Made by a program: the position numbers and the translations under genes | NCBI RefSeq assembly: GCF_947500985.1 | Contig: NZ_CANMTX010000003.1 | Coordinates: forward strand, 434,001-498,000 | DNA length: 64,000 bases | From: an uncultured Maribacter sp. | GTDB taxonomy: Bacteria; Bacteroidota; Bacteroidia; Flavobacteriales; Flavobacteriaceae | Direction: 5' to 3' | Part shown: in pieces, positions 25,914 to 37,552 of the stretch | Numbering within the stretch: position 1 is the stretch's first letter | How the letters are laid out: the number at the start of each line of letters is the position of its first letter | The notes under the pieces: generated by a model | Told to the model about the DNA's origin: nothing | The model's input: only the letters and a program-made list of their open reading frames with translations | Databases searched by the model: none

Positions 25914-27200
25914 CTACCTTTTGTCTAGTTCGACAAAAGATCTTAAATTTTCACCAGTATATACTTGTCTTGGTCTACCAATTGGTTCACCATTCAATCT
26001 CATTTCTCTCCATTGAGCAATCCACCCTGGTAATCTACCTAAAGCGAACATTACTGTAAACATTTCTGTTGGTATGCCTAAAGCTCTATAGATAATACCT
26101 GAATAGAAATCTACGTTAGGGTATAATTTTCTATCAACAAAGTACGGATCTTCAAGTGCTTCTTTCTCTAAACCTTTTGCAATTTCAAGAATTGGATCAT
26201 CTATTCCTAAATCTGCCAATACTTCATCAGCAGCTACTTTAATAATCTTAGCTCGTGGATCGAAGTTCTTATATACTCTATGACCGAAGCCCATTAATCT
26301 AAATGGATCAGACTTATCTTTAGCCTTAGCCATGTATTTTTTGGTATCGCCACCATCTGCTTCAATAGCTTCAAGCATTTCTAATACTGCTTGGTTTGCA
26401 CCACCATGAAGTGGCCCCCAAAGCGCAGAAATACCTGCAGATAAAGATGCAAATAAACCAGCATGAGATGACCCTACGATACGTACCGTACTGGTAGAAC
26501 AGTTTTGCTCATGATCAGCATGTAATATCAATAATTTATCTAAAGCATCAATAACTACCTTATTCTTTTTATAATCTTGATTAGGACGCTTAAACATCAT
26601 TTTATGAATGTTCTCAACATACCCTAAGCTATCATCACCATAATCTAATGGAAGACCTTTCTTTTTACGCAATGTCCAAGCTACAAGAACTGGAAATTTA
26701 GCAAGAATACGTACAATTGCATGATACATATCTTCATCAGAACTTACATCAACTGTTGACGGGTTAAATGCAATCAATGCACTTGTCAAAGAAGATAAAA
26801 CTCCCATTGGATGTGCAGATTTTGGAAAACCATCCAAAATCTTTTTCATCTCTTCATCTACATGAGATTCATCTTTAATGTCTTTATGAAATTTTGCTAG
26901 TTCTTCTGTATTTGGCAATTCACCAAATATCAAAGCATAAGCTACTTCTAAGAAATCAGCTTTCTCAGCTAACTCTTCAATTGAGTATCCTCTGTAACGT
27001 AAAATTCCTTTTTCACCATCTAAAAAAGTAATAGCACTTTCACAAGATCCTGTATTTTTAAAACCTGGATCAATAGTTATAATTCCATTGGTAGCCGAAC
27101 GCAAAGTTTTAATATCGATTGCAAGTTCGTTTTCGGTTCCCTTAATTACAGGAAACTCATATTTTTCACCATTATATTCTAAAATAGCTTTGTCTGACAT
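25914..27200 (-). CDS. gltA: Citrate synthase (type II)
   Basis: Condenses acetyl-CoA with oxaloacetate at the entry of the TCA cycle. The 428-residue length and N-terminal beta domain (AILEYNGEKYEFPVIKGTE) are typical of the hexameric NADH-sensitive bacterial form. Active-site residues are the His in LHADHEQNCSTSTVR, the His in GFGHRVYKNFDPRA and the Asp in NVDFYSGIIYRALG. A possible promoter with TTTG (27265-27268), 18 nt and TTGTTTTG lies about 39 nt upstream. It has its own terminator, so it is probably monocistronic. Confidence 0.97.
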   Translation of the reverse strand: MSDKAILEYNGEKYEFPVIKGTENELAIDIKTLRSATNGIITIDPGFKNTGSCESAITFLDGEKGILRYRGYSIEELAEKADFLEVAYALIFGELPNTEELAKFHKDIKDESHVDEEMKKILDGFPKSAHPMGVLSSLTSALIAFNPSTVDVSSDEDMYHAIVRILAKFPVLVAWTLRKKKGLPLDYGDDSLGYVENIHKMMFKRPNQDYKKNKVVIDALDKLLILHADHEQNCSTSTVRIVGSSHAGLFASLSAGISALWGPLHGGANQAVLEMLEAIEADGGDTKKYMAKAKDKSDPFRLMGFGHRVYKNFDPRAKIIKVAADEVLADLGIDDPILEIAKGLEKEALEDPYFVDRKLYPNVDFYSGIIYRALGIPTEMFTVMFALGRLPGWIAQWREMRLNGEPIGRPRQVYTGENLRSFVELDKR

Positions 27201-27238
27201 TTTTATTTTTACGTTTTATATACTTCTCGTAAAGTTAA

Positions 27239-27268
27239 CAAAACAAGACTGGTTTACCAATTTCCAAA
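27239..27268 (-). promoter_or_regulatory. Candidate gltA promoter
   Basis: Minus-strand TTTG, 18 nt, TTGTTTTG. The -7 box deviates from TAnnTTTG at its second base, and the spacer is one short of 19. Confidence 0.35.
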
Positions 27269-27314
27269 ATCTGTTTTGGGTAAAATTAACAATAAGTACT
27301 ATGAATAGCTTTCA

Positions 27315-28850
27315 TTACAACAAGTATAGTGACTCGTAATATGCATCTAAAGATTTTTCCCAAGTAAAACGAGCCTTTTTTGCATTCGCTTTTATCTTTT
27401 TCCAAGCAGGTTTATCGTTCTCCCATAAGGTCAATGCCTCATCAAAACTCTTCACCATATTACTAATTTGTTCATCGTAGGTATCACCACCAAAAACAAA
27501 TCCCGTCTTCAAGTGATGGACAGTATCTTTTAGTCCGCCAGTGTGATGCACCAAACATGGGTTACCATTTCTCATAGCCAACATTTGACTAATACCACAT
27601 GGTTCAAATAAACTCGGCATAAAGTACAAATCTGTTTCTAGGTACATGGAATCAATCAGATCTTCTGATTGACCGTTGGTGAAAACAAAATTTTTATGCT
27701 GATAGCTCATATAACGAAAGAACTCTTCATAATCTGGATCACCAGTACCTAACAAAATAAATATACCATCAATTTCATTTAACCTAGCCAACATTTTCTC
27801 AAATGCTTCTGGCGATCGTTTTAGAAAATAGAACTTTTGTTCCGTTAATCTTGCCACACTAGACACTATGAATTTTGGTTTATTACCAACAAACTGCATG
27901 ATTTTTTCTCCTGTATGGGCAAGAAAATCTGCTTTATACTTTTTCGAATTTTCTTGGAGCCATCTAAAAATAGCTTTTACAGTGTTTCTATATAACAATC
28001 CTTTTTCTGCCTCTCGTATATTACCATAGTTGCTGGCATTTAAAATACCGAAAAGCCTACCTTCATTATCTGCCTTTATTAAATCTTCTTCTAAACTTTC
28101 ACCTCCAATAAACTCAGGTCTTCTACTTGGCAAAAGAACATCTTCTTTGTAAGATGGAGAAACTGTATGAACTGCATCTGCAAAACGAATACCGACTGCC
28201 ATTAAATTTATACAATCTTGGTAACGCGGATCCATCAAAGCTTTATGATCTAATTGAATCTCGGGAAACCAATGATTGACCGATGCATAATTATTGTAAA
28301 AAGGACGAATACCCTGTATAGCAAGATTATGAATAGTATACACATATCTCATCTTTTTCAAATCTTGATATTGAGGATGATATGTTTTAATAAACAAGAG
28401 CGCTGCAGAATGCCAGTCATGCATATGAACGATATCTAAATCACCAAAGGCTCCAATTTTAATTGCTTCTGCTGTAGCAGTGCAAAAAATAATAAACTTT
28501 ATAAAATCATTAAAAAAAGGTTCGGTAGGATCATCATGATAAATATGAGCTATACCACCTTCTGATATCTCAGGATGGTGAATAACATAATGGGTGATAT
28601 TTTTATCGACTCTCTTAGGAATCACCTCATACAATTCTGCCGTGTATGGCATACCCCTAAGACTAAATTCAAGTTTAGTTTTAAAGATCCCATTTTTATG
28701 TAGTCTAGAATATGAAGGTACGACTACGTGAACTTTATCTTCTCGTTTCGATATCTCTCTAGGCACGTCTCTAACTACGTCACCCATTCCACCAGCTTTA
28801 CAATCAGGAATGGCATCATTCTCTGCGGAAACAAAAAGAAAATTATTCAT
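27315..28850 (-). CDS. Glycogen/starch synthase (GT5)
   Basis: A 511-residue two-domain GT-B glycosyltransferase that would elongate alpha-1,4-glucan from a nucleotide-glucose donor. The donor-binding N-terminal motif reads KAGGMGDVVRDVP, a variant of the usual K-x-G-G-L. The C-terminal domain has SSVARLTEQKFYF and PSLFEPCGISQMLAMRNGNP...HHTGGLKDTV, as in GlgA. No glgB, glgC or glgP gene is nearby, so the pathway partners are elsewhere. Whether the donor is ADP- or UDP-glucose cannot be told from this. Confidence 0.88.
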   Translation of the reverse strand: MNNFLFVSAENDAIPDCKAGGMGDVVRDVPREISKREDKVHVVVPSYSRLHKNGIFKTKLEFSLRGMPYTAELYEVIPKRVDKNITHYVIHHPEISEGGIAHIYHDDPTEPFFNDFIKFIIFCTATAEAIKIGAFGDLDIVHMHDWHSAALLFIKTYHPQYQDLKKMRYVYTIHNLAIQGIRPFYNNYASVNHWFPEIQLDHKALMDPRYQDCINLMAVGIRFADAVHTVSPSYKEDVLLPSRRPEFIGGESLEEDLIKADNEGRLFGILNASNYGNIREAEKGLLYRNTVKAIFRWLQENSKKYKADFLAHTGEKIMQFVGNKPKFIVSSVARLTEQKFYFLKRSPEAFEKMLARLNEIDGIFILLGTGDPDYEEFFRYMSYQHKNFVFTNGQSEDLIDSMYLETDLYFMPSLFEPCGISQMLAMRNGNPCLVHHTGGLKDTVHHLKTGFVFGGDTYDEQISNMVKSFDEALTLWENDKPAWKKIKANAKKARFTWEKSLDAYYESLYLL

Positions 28851-28915
28851 ACGCTAACAAAGAGGGGTTATTATTGGTTTATTCTCAAAAGGTAGTTAAA
28901 GTTTTGAAGTACGCC

Positions 28916-28947
28916 AAAAAAAAAAGCCTTTCTCGAAAGAAAGGCTT
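28916..28947 (-). terminator. Terminator of eno
   Basis: A perfect 10-bp stem (AAGCCTTTCT with AGAAAGGCTT, 4-nt loop), followed on the minus strand by a run of ten T residues. It ends the enolase transcript before glgA. Confidence 0.9.
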
Positions 28948-28969
28948 GATTATATATTTAACATAAGAA

Positions 28970-30262
<1,293 letters not shown>

Positions 30263-30366
30263 TTATAATCTTTTTATTAGTTGTTTGTTTAAAAAAGTAA
30301 AGATACAAAAGCATGTTTTCAACTTGCTCGTTCAACCTCTACATTTGCCAATTAATTAATGTTTAT

Positions 30367-31494
30367 TTAAACTATTTCGTTATGTTTTGAACAATTCTCA
30401 ATTAATTTAAAAAAATCATCAAAAAGGTAATCTGCATCATGGGGACCCGGGCTTGCTTCTGGGTGGTATTGAACAGAAAAAACATTTTTATCTTTCATTC
30501 GAATACCGGCAACTGTCTTATCATTAAGATGAGTATGCGTAATCTCTAAATTTACATTAGCCTCAGTTTCTTCTCTATTAATAGCAAAGCCATGATTTTG
30601 TGAAGTGATCTCACCTTTACCTGTAATAAGGTTTAATATTGGATGGTTAATACCTCTATGACCATTATGCATCTTGTAAGTAGAAACTCCATTTGCTAAT
30701 GCCAATACTTGATGCCCTAAACAAATACCAAATAAAGGTTTATCTGTTTGTATCATTTTCTTCACTGCTGCAATAGCATCCACTAAAGGTTCAGGATCAC
30801 CAGGTCCATTAGAAATAAAGAAAGCATCAGGATTCCAAGAAGACATTTCTTCGAAACTACTGTTGTAAGGAAAAACCTTTACATATGCCCCACGCTTAAC
30901 TAGATTACGTAATATATTTTTCTTAATACCTATATCAAGTGCTGCTATTTTAAAGTTTGCGTTTTCATCACCGACGAAATATGGTTCTTTCGTAGAAACT
31001 TTTGAAGCAAGTTCTAACCCTTTCATACTTGGAACTTTACTCAATCGGTTTTTTAACTCCTCAATATTTTCAACATCTGTAGAAATAACAGCATTCATTG
31101 CACCGTTATCTCTTATATAACTAACCAAAGCACGCGTATCTACATCAGAAATAGCAAACAACTCATTCTTATCTAAAAAACCTTGTAGACTATCGTCTGC
31201 TAAAGGTCTTGAATACTCATAGCTGAAATTTCTACAAACCAAACCAGAAATCTTAATAGATTCAGATTCTATTTCATCTTCATTTACTCCGTAATTACCA
31301 ATATGAGCATTGGTTGTTACCATTATTTGTCCAAAATAAGATGGATCTGTAAATATCTCTTGGTACCCTGTCATTCCAGTATTGAAACATACTTCACCAA
31401 AAGCAGTACCTTCTTTGTCTCCAACAGATTTTCCAAAAAAGATAGTACCATCTGCAAGTAATATTATAGCTTTTCTCTTTGCCTGATATTTCAT
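30367..31494 (-). CDS. carA: Carbamoyl-phosphate synthase small subunit (glutaminase)
   Basis: Releases ammonia from glutamine for carbamoyl phosphate synthesis, feeding pyrimidine and arginine pathways. The CarA N-terminal domain (AIILLADGTIFFGKSVG) is followed by a class I glutamine amidotransferase domain with nucleophile FGICLGHQVLALA and the His/Glu pair in VQYHPEASPGP. ATG 31494 gives 375 aa with the expected beginning; the open frame to 31530 would run into the rplQ terminator. carB is not adjacent. Confidence 0.95.
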   Translation of the reverse strand: MKYQAKRKAIILLADGTIFFGKSVGDKEGTAFGEVCFNTGMTGYQEIFTDPSYFGQIMVTTNAHIGNYGVNEDEIESESIKISGLVCRNFSYEYSRPLADDSLQGFLDKNELFAISDVDTRALVSYIRDNGAMNAVISTDVENIEELKNRLSKVPSMKGLELASKVSTKEPYFVGDENANFKIAALDIGIKKNILRNLVKRGAYVKVFPYNSSFEEMSSWNPDAFFISNGPGDPEPLVDAIAAVKKMIQTDKPLFGICLGHQVLALANGVSTYKMHNGHRGINHPILNLITGKGEITSQNHGFAINREETEANVNLEITHTHLNDKTVAGIRMKDKNVFSVQYHPEASPGPHDADYLFDDFFKLIENCSKHNEIV

Positions 31495-31530
31495 TTTAGT
31501 CTTATAATTTATTCGTTCACAAAAAAACAT

Positions 31531-31565
31531 AAAAAAAGGATAAGCTAGAAAGCTTATCCTTTTTC
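31531..31565 (-). terminator. Terminator at the end of the ribosomal cluster
   Basis: A perfect 14-bp stem, AAAAAGGATAAGCT with AGCTTATCCTTTTT around the tetraloop AGAA, followed on the minus strand by more T. It lies 24 nt past the rplQ stop and closes the transcript begun upstream of rpsL. Confidence 0.92.
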
Positions 31566-31588
31566 ATTATTAATATTTATTGACAATT

Positions 31589-32122
31589 TTATTCCTTAGA
31601 ATCATCTGTCTTAGCTTCTGTTTCAGTTTGAGCTTCTTCAACTTTAGTTTCTTTCTCTGCAGAAACAACTTCAGCATCACTACCACCTGATCTTCTACTT
31701 CTTCTAGTAGATTTCTTCTTAGGCTTACCAGCGTTATACAATTCGTTGAAATCAACCAATTCTATCATTGCCATATCAGCGTTATCACCTAAACGATTAC
31801 CTAATTTGATAATTCTAGTATAACCACCTGGTCTATCAGCAACCTTTTCAGATACAACACTGAATAACTCAGTAACTGCATACTTATCACGAAGATTCTT
31901 GAAAACGATACGTCTGTTATGAGTACCTTTTTCAGCACTTACATTATTTTCTGCTTTTGATTTAGTAATCAAAGGCTCAATAAATTGTTTTAAAGCTTTT
32001 GCTTTAGCAACTGTAGTGTTGATTCTTTTATGTTCAATCAAAGAACAAGCCATGTTAGCTAACATCGCTTTTCTGTGGGCAGTTTTTCTACCTAAATGAT
32101 TAATTTTTTTACCGTGTCTCAT
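31589..32122 (-). CDS. rplQ: 50S ribosomal protein L17
   Basis: Large-subunit protein at the rim of the exit-tunnel region. The first ~120 residues ([25 protein letters not shown]...) are the conserved L17 domain. The remaining ~55 residues form a tail that is first basic ([13 protein letters not shown]) and then acidic ([22 protein letters not shown]), making the protein 177 aa against about 127 in E. coli; extended tails are common in Bacteroidota. It is the last gene of the cluster, downstream of rpoA. Confidence 0.97.
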   Translation of the reverse strand: MRHGKKINHLGRKTAHRKAMLANMACSLIEHKRINTTVAKAKALKQFIEPLITKSKAENNVSAEKGTHNRRIVFKNLRDKYAVTELFSVVSEKVADRPGGYTRIIKLGNRLGDNADMAMIELVDFNELYNAGKPKKKSTRRSRRSGGSDAEVVSAEKETKVEEAQTETEAKTDDSKE

Positions 32123-32181
32123 GTTTTAATTTTATCATCTTGCTACCAAACTCGATAGAACGAGGAGCAAAATATGATTAT

Positions 32182-33174
32182 TTAATCTTTATCTAATTTG
32201 TATTTTGATAAATCCATTCCAAAACTTAATCCCTTGTTAATAACAAGTTCTTCAAGCTCTGTTAAAGATTTTTTACCGAAGTTTCTAAACTTCATTAAGT
32301 CATTCTTATTAAAAGAAACTAAATCTCCTAAAGTATCAACTTCAGCAGCTTTCAAACAGTTTAGTGCACGAACAGAAAGGTCCATATCAACTAATTTAGT
32401 TTTCAATAATTGTCTCATGTGTAAAGACTCCTCATCATAAGTCTCTGTCTGAGCAATTTCGTCAGCTTCTAATGTAATACGCTCATCAGAGAATAACATA
32501 AAGTGATGAATAAGAACTTTTGCTGCTTCAGTTAAAGCATCTTTAGGATGAATTGAACCATCCGAAGATATTTCAAAAACTAATTTCTCATAATCAGTTT
32601 TTTGCTCTACACGAAAGTTTTCAATACTATATTTTACATTCTTAATAGGTGTAAAAATAGAATCGACCGCTATAGTACCTAATGGTGCACCAGATTTCTT
32701 ATTTTCCTCTGCAGGAACATAACCTCTGCCTTTCTCAATAGATATTTCCATATTGATACTAACTTTAGCATCCATATTACAAATAACTAAATCTGGATTT
32801 AACACTTGGTATCCAGAAATAAACTTTTGAAAATCACCAGCAGTTAATTGATTCTTACCACTTACTGAAATTGAAACAACTTCAGCTTCAGAATCTTCTA
32901 TTTGCTTTTTGAAACGAACTTGTTTCAAGTTTAATATAATCTCTGTTACATCTTCAACAACGCCAGGTATAGTAGAAAATTCATGTTCTACTTTATCAAT
33001 CCTAACCGAAGTTATTGCATGACCTTCTAAAGAAGACAACAATACTCGTCTTAATGCATTCCCAACAGTTAATCCATAACCAGGTTCCAAAGGGCGAAAT
33101 TCGAACTTCCCTTCGAAATCAGAGGAATCGATCATTATTACTTTATCGGGTTTCTGAAAATTAAATAATGCCAT
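32182..33174 (-). CDS. rpoA: RNA polymerase alpha subunit
   Basis: Assembles RNA polymerase and contacts upstream promoter DNA and activators. The N-terminal dimerisation domain ([43 protein letters not shown]) is joined by a short linker to the C-terminal domain with LDMD-type motif [49 protein letters not shown]. The 330-residue length is standard. It sits between rpsD and rplQ, the usual alpha-operon order. Confidence 0.98.
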   Translation of the reverse strand: MALFNFQKPDKVIMIDSSDFEGKFEFRPLEPGYGLTVGNALRRVLLSSLEGHAITSVRIDKVEHEFSTIPGVVEDVTEIILNLKQVRFKKQIEDSEAEVVSISVSGKNQLTAGDFQKFISGYQVLNPDLVICNMDAKVSINMEISIEKGRGYVPAEENKKSGAPLGTIAVDSIFTPIKNVKYSIENFRVEQKTDYEKLVFEISSDGSIHPKDALTEAAKVLIHHFMLFSDERITLEADEIAQTETYDEESLHMRQLLKTKLVDMDLSVRALNCLKAAEVDTLGDLVSFNKNDLMKFRNFGKKSLTELEELVINKGLSFGMDLSKYKLDKD

Positions 33175-33191
33175 AATTGGATAGGTATTGT

Positions 33192-33797
33192 TTATTTAGA
33201 GTATAACTCCACGATTAATTGTTCTTTGATATTTTCTGGAATCTGCAATCTTTCAGGAATTGTAACATAAGTACCTTCCTTCTTCTCACTGTTCCAAGAA
33301 ATCCACTCATAAACTGCACTACTAGCAGCTAATGAATCTTGAATACTTTGTAATGATTTAGATTTCTCTCTAACACCAACAACATCTCCTGCTTTCAATG
33401 AATAAGAAGGTATGTTTACCAACTCCCCATTTACCGTAATGTGTCTGTGAGATACTAATTGTCTTGCTCCACTTCTAGTTGGAGAAATACCCATTCTATA
33501 AACCACGTTATCTAAACGAGACTCACATAATTGAAGTAAAATTTCACCAGCAACACCTTCTTTTCTTTTCGCAGTTTGGAATAAGTTTCTAAATTGCTTC
33601 TCTAAAATACCGTAAGTATATTTAGCTTTTTGCTTCTCCATTAATTGAACAGAGTACTCAGATTTCTTACCTCTTCTTCTGTTATTACCGTGTTGTCCTG
33701 GAGGGTAATTCTTTTTCTCGAAAGATTTGTCATCTCCGAAAATTGCTTCGCCAAATTTACGGGCGATTTTTGACTTTGGTCCTGTATATCTTGCCAT
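33192..33797 (-). CDS. rpsD: 30S ribosomal protein S4
   Basis: Primary 16S rRNA binder that nucleates the 30S body. It starts [17 protein letters not shown] and carries the S4 RNA-binding domain in the second half ([41 protein letters not shown]). The N-terminus lacks the zinc-binding Cys residues found in some S4 forms. 201 aa, placed between rpsK and rpoA. An 85-nt gap before it contains no obvious signal. Confidence 0.98.
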   Translation of the reverse strand: MARYTGPKSKIARKFGEAIFGDDKSFEKKNYPPGQHGNNRRRGKKSEYSVQLMEKQKAKYTYGILEKQFRNLFQTAKRKEGVAGEILLQLCESRLDNVVYRMGISPTRSGARQLVSHRHITVNGELVNIPSYSLKAGDVVGVREKSKSLQSIQDSLAASSAVYEWISWNSEKKEGTYVTIPERLQIPENIKEQLIVELYSK

Positions 33798-33882
33798 TTT
33801 CTTTTAATTTGAAAGTGAGATTATGAATTAAGGCTTATCCTTCGATAATCGTAACTACACTTTCGGTGAAATATAATATTAA

Positions 33883-34275
33883 TTAAACTCTTCTTCTTTT
33901 AGGAGGTCTACATCCGTTATGAGGCATTGGAGTAACATCGATTATCTCTGTTACTTCGATACCAGCATTATGTAAAGATCTGATTGCAGATTCTCTTCCG
34001 TTACCTGGACCTTTTACATAAACCTTAACCTTTCTTAAACCTGCCTCGTGAGCAACTTTAGAACAATCTTCTGCAGCAACTTGTGCAGCATAAGGTGTAT
34101 TTTTCTTAGACCCTCTAAAACCTAATTTACCGGCAGATGACCAAGAAATAACATCTCCTTTTTTATTTGTCAAAGAGATAATGATGTTGTTGAAAGATGC
34201 ACTTATGTGCGCCTCACCAACAGAATCAACTATAACTTTACGTTTCTTGGTAACTTTAGTACTTGCCTTTGCCAT
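33883..34275 (-). CDS. rpsK: 30S ribosomal protein S11
   Basis: Platform protein of the 30S subunit near the E site. Conserved segments are [44 protein letters not shown] and the C-terminal [18 protein letters not shown]. 130 aa. It follows rpsM by 9 nt. Confidence 0.98.
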   Translation of the reverse strand: MAKASTKVTKKRKVIVDSVGEAHISASFNNIIISLTNKKGDVISWSSAGKLGFRGSKKNTPYAAQVAAEDCSKVAHEAGLRKVKVYVKGPGNGRESAIRSLHNAGIEVTEIIDVTPMPHNGCRPPKRRRV

Positions 34276-34284
34276 ACCTAATTA

Positions 34285-34659
34285 TTATTTAGTTGCTTTC
34301 TTCTTGTTAGCAACTGTTTTACGCTTTCCTTTTCTAGTTCTAGAGTTGTTCTTAGTACGTTGACCTCTTAAAGGCAAACCTGACCTATGACGAATACCTC
34401 TATAACAGCCTATATCCATTAAACGCTTAATGTTCAACTGAGTTTCTGAACGTAATTCACCTTCAATTACAAACTCAGAAGCAGCTTCCCTGATACGACC
34501 TATTTCATCATCATTCCAATCAGAAACCTTAGTATCTTCGCTAACTTGGGCTTTACTCAATATTTCTTGTGACCTACTTCTTCCGATTCCGAAAATATAG
34601 GTTAAGGCGATTACGCCTCTCTTTTGTTTTGGTATATCTATACCTGCGATTCTTGCCAT
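34285..34659 (-). CDS. rpsM: 30S ribosomal protein S13
   Basis: Head protein of the 30S subunit that bridges to the 50S and contacts P-site tRNA through its basic tail. It begins [26 protein letters not shown] and has the signature [25 protein letters not shown], ending in a Lys-rich tail. 124 aa; rpmJ lies 2 nt upstream. Confidence 0.98.
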   Translation of the reverse strand: MARIAGIDIPKQKRGVIALTYIFGIGRSRSQEILSKAQVSEDTKVSDWNDDEIGRIREAASEFVIEGELRSETQLNIKRLMDIGCYRGIRHRSGLPLRGQRTKNNSRTRKGKRKTVANKKKATK

Positions 34660-34661
34660 AA

Positions 34662-34778
34662 TTACCCTTGTCTTTGTTTAAATCTAGGATTCTTTTTGTT
34701 GATTACGTACAACCTGCCTTTTCTGCGAACAATCTTGCAGTCGGCACTTCTCTTCTTAACTGATGCTCTTACTTTCAT
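34662..34778 (-). CDS. rpmJ: 50S ribosomal protein L36
   Basis: A 38-residue protein, starting [21 protein letters not shown] and ending [12 protein letters not shown]. The first Cys is kept (SADCKIV), but the other zinc ligands of the Cys4/Cys3-His form are absent: Tyr in RLYVIN and Lys/Asn later. It therefore looks like the zinc-independent variant. The ATG at 34778 is 8 nt after the infA stop, in the usual infA-rpmJ-rpsM order. Confidence 0.95.
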   Translation of the reverse strand: MKVRASVKKRSADCKIVRRKGRLYVINKKNPRFKQRQG

Positions 34779-34786
34779 CTTGTATC

Positions 34787-35002
34787 TTAGTATCTATATG
34801 TAATTCTTGCTTTAGTAAGGTCATAGGGACTCATCTCTAATTTAACCTTATCTCCAGGTAATAGTTTAATATAGTGCATACGCATCTTACCTGATATATG
34901 CGCTGTTACCACATGTCCATTCTCCAATTCTACTCGAAACATTGCATTAGATAATGCTTCGATGATAGATCCATCCTGTTCTATTGCTGCCTGCTTAGCC
35001 AT
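34787..35002 (-). CDS. infA: Translation initiation factor IF-1
   Basis: An OB-fold protein of 71 aa that occupies the ribosomal A site during initiation. The sequence [56 protein letters not shown] is nearly the family consensus. It lies 3 nt after secY. Confidence 0.98.
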   Translation of the reverse strand: MAKQAAIEQDGSIIEALSNAMFRVELENGHVVTAHISGKMRMHYIKLLPGDKVKLEMSPYDLTKARITYRY

Positions 35003-35005
35003 AAA

Positions 35006-36349
35006 TTATGCTACTTTTCTATTTTTACCCGTTTTCATTAAGCCATCATAATGTCTATTCAACAAATATGAATTAACCTGTTGTACTGTATCTATTGCTA
35101 CACCAACCATAATTAAAAGTGAGGTGCCGCCGTAAAATAAAGCCCATCCAGCTTGAACATCCATCAACTTTACCACTATTGCCGGTAAAATAGCCAGCAA
35201 AGCTAAGAAAATAGATCCAGGTAACGTTATTAAAGACATAATCTTATCTAAATAATCTCCAGTTTCTTTTCCTGGACGAATACCAGGGATAAAACCACCA
35301 CTTCTTTTAAGGTCATCTGCCATCTTATTGGTAGGAACCGTTATTGCAGTATAGAAATATGTAAAGATTATAATCAATATTGCGAATAGTAAATTATATG
35401 CCCATCCAAAAATATCACTGAATTGCACTTGCATCCATTGCCCGAATGCGGTATCATCAAAAGCACCACCTATCATACCCGGTACAAACATAATTGCTTG
35501 CGCAAAGATAATTGGCATTACTCCAGATGCATTCAACTTTAAAGGGATATATTGTCTAGAACCCATGATATTCTTCTCATATCCGCCAGAAGCTGTTCTT
35601 CTAGCGTATTGAACAGGAATCTGTCTTGTAGCCATAACTAAAAGGATACAAGCCAAAATAACCAAGAACCAAACTATTACTTCAATTAAAATGAACATTA
35701 GTCCACCATTATTATCAGTAGTTCTTGATATAAATTCTTGCACAAAAGACTGAGGCATGGTAGCGATTATACCAATCATAATCAAAAGGGAAATACCATT
35801 ACCAATACCTTTATCAGTAATTTTTTCACCCAACCACATTGCAAATACAGTACCTGTTACCAATATGATAACTGCAGGCACCATAAAGTCTAAACCTTTA
35901 CCTAATAAGAAAGCACTATCTCTAACACCAAAAGCTTCTAAACCATATAGGTATGCAGGAGCTTGAACAATACAAATACCGATGGTTAACCATCTAGTAA
36001 TTTGATTTATAGTCTTACGACCACTTTCACCCTCTTTTTGTAATTTTTGAAGATAAGGAATTGCAATACCCATCAACTGAACTACAATAGACGCAGAGAT
36101 ATAAGGCATAATACCTAACGCAAAAACAGAAGCATTAGCGAACGCTCCTCCTGTAAATGCATTTAAAAGACCAAAAATACCTTGATCAGTACTATCCGTT
36201 AAACCACCTAATTGTGTTGAATCTATACCTGGAAGTACGATTTGACAACCAAAACGATAAACCAACAAAAGACCTAATGTAATAAGAATTCTATTTCTTA
36301 GCTCTTCTATCTTCCAAATATTGGATATTGTATCAATAAAATTCTTCAT
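35006..36349 (-). CDS. secY: Preprotein translocase subunit SecY
   Basis: Channel-forming subunit of the SecYEG translocon in the inner membrane. 447 aa with ten hydrophobic segments; the first follows ELRNRILITLGLLLVYRFGCQIVLPGID, and a plug region (LLNAFTGGAFANASVFALGIMPYISASIVVQLM) comes next. The cytoplasmic loop KRSGGFIPGIRPGKETGDYLDKIM is the expected SecA/ribosome contact. Located between rplO and infA as in the spc operon. Confidence 0.97.
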   Translation of the reverse strand: MKNFIDTISNIWKIEELRNRILITLGLLLVYRFGCQIVLPGIDSTQLGGLTDSTDQGIFGLLNAFTGGAFANASVFALGIMPYISASIVVQLMGIAIPYLQKLQKEGESGRKTINQITRWLTIGICIVQAPAYLYGLEAFGVRDSAFLLGKGLDFMVPAVIILVTGTVFAMWLGEKITDKGIGNGISLLIMIGIIATMPQSFVQEFISRTTDNNGGLMFILIEVIVWFLVILACILLVMATRQIPVQYARRTASGGYEKNIMGSRQYIPLKLNASGVMPIIFAQAIMFVPGMIGGAFDDTAFGQWMQVQFSDIFGWAYNLLFAILIIIFTYFYTAITVPTNKMADDLKRSGGFIPGIRPGKETGDYLDKIMSLITLPGSIFLALLAILPAIVVKLMDVQAGWALFYGGTSLLIMVGVAIDTVQQVNSYLLNRHYDGLMKTGKNRKVA

Positions 36350-36363
36350 GCTCTCGTTTATGC

Positions 36364-36816
36364 TTACAAACTTATTGCTTCACCACCTGCTGTTTCAATA
36401 GCCGCTTTAGCAGTTGCTGTAAATTTATGTACTGAAATTTTAAGAGAAGCTTTTAACTCTCCATTTCCTAAAATTTTCACTAAATCATTTTTACCAACTA
36501 AACCATTCTCGATCAAAAGATCTAAAGTAACTTCATTAGTTAAAACCTTATTATCAACAAGCTCTTGTAATTTCTCTAAATTGATACCTTGGTAGTTTTT
36601 ACGATTAATGTTCGTAAAACCAAACTTAGGTACACGACGTTGCAATGGCATTTGACCACCTTCGAAACCAATTTTCTTAGAATAACCAGATCTTGACTTT
36701 GCTCCTTTATGACCTCTTGCAGCTGTTCCGCCTTTTCCAGAACCCTGACCTCTTCCAAGGCGTTTTCCGTCTCTATTTACCGAACCTTCTGCAGGCTGTA
36801 GATTATTTAAACCCAT
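36364..36816 (-). CDS. rplO: 50S ribosomal protein L15
   Basis: 150-residue large-subunit protein. The Gly/Arg/Lys-rich N-terminal extension (GKRLGRGQGSGKGGTAARGHKGAKSRSG) threads into 23S rRNA, followed by the globular domain with GFTNINRKNYQGINLEKLQ. It stands between rpmD and secY. Confidence 0.97.
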   Translation of the reverse strand: MGLNNLQPAEGSVNRDGKRLGRGQGSGKGGTAARGHKGAKSRSGYSKKIGFEGGQMPLQRRVPKFGFTNINRKNYQGINLEKLQELVDNKVLTNEVTLDLLIENGLVGKNDLVKILGNGELKASLKISVHKFTATAKAAIETAGGEAISL

Positions 36817-36828
36817 TTTATTCTAAAT

Positions 36829-37008
36829 TTAAGCCTCCTCAGTGGAAACTAAATGTTTAACTTTATTTATCATTCCAAGAATGTTAGGTGTATCATCATG
36901 TTCTACAACCTGACCAATTCTTTTTAAACCAAGAGCCTCTAAAGTTCTTTTTTGATTTTGAGGTTTCTTAATTCCACTTTTTACTTGTGTAACTTTAATC
37001 TTTGCCAT
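36829..37008 (-). CDS. rpmD: 50S ribosomal protein L30
   Basis: A 59-residue protein reading MAKIKVTQVKSGIKKPQNQKR, then TLEALGLKRIGQVVEHDDTP, then NILGMINKVKHLVSTEEA, the complete L30 ferredoxin-like fold. The ATG at 37008 is 10 nt after the rpsE stop, and rplO starts 12 nt after its stop at 36829. Its position between rpsE and rplO is standard for the spc operon. Confidence 0.96.
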   Translation of the reverse strand: MAKIKVTQVKSGIKKPQNQKRTLEALGLKRIGQVVEHDDTPNILGMINKVKHLVSTEEA

Positions 37009-37018
37009 AATTTTCCTC

Positions 37019-37543
37019 TTAACCTTTAAATACTTTTTCTAAAGAAACACCTCTTTGTGTAGCAATAGTTTTTGCATCTCTAAGTTGTAATAAAGCATCG
37101 AATGTAGCTTTTACAACATTATGTGGATTTGAAGATCCTTGAGATTTTGATAATACATCATGTACACCAACAGATTCTAATACTGATCTTACAGCACCAC
37201 CAGCAATTACTCCGGTACCATGAGATGCAGGCTGTATATAAACCCTTGCACCACCAAATTTACCTTTTTGCTCGTGAGGTAAAGTTCCTTTGTTTAAAGG
37301 AATACGAACTAAGTTCTTTTTACCATCTTCGATTGCTTTTGCGATTGCAGTAGCAACTTCTTTAGATTTACCTAAACCGTGACCTACAACACCATTCTCA
37401 TCACCTACAACAACAATTGCAGAAAAACCGAATGCTCTACCACCTTTTGTTACCTTGGTTACACGTTGAATACCAACTAATTTATCTTTTAAGTCTAAAC
37501 CACCTGGCTTAACAGTTTCTACGTTTTTATATTTTTGGAACAT
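37019..37543 (-). CDS. rpsE: 30S ribosomal protein S5
   Basis: Decoding-accuracy protein on the solvent side of the 30S. It has the double-stranded-RNA-binding-like N-terminal domain ([46 protein letters not shown]) and the C-terminal domain with [40 protein letters not shown]. 174 aa. Confidence 0.98.
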   Translation of the reverse strand: MFQKYKNVETVKPGGLDLKDKLVGIQRVTKVTKGGRAFGFSAIVVVGDENGVVGHGLGKSKEVATAIAKAIEDGKKNLVRIPLNKGTLPHEQKGKFGGARVYIQPASHGTGVIAGGAVRSVLESVGVHDVLSKSQGSSNPHNVVKATFDALLQLRDAKTIATQRGVSLEKVFKG

Positions 37544-37552
37544 ACTAGTATA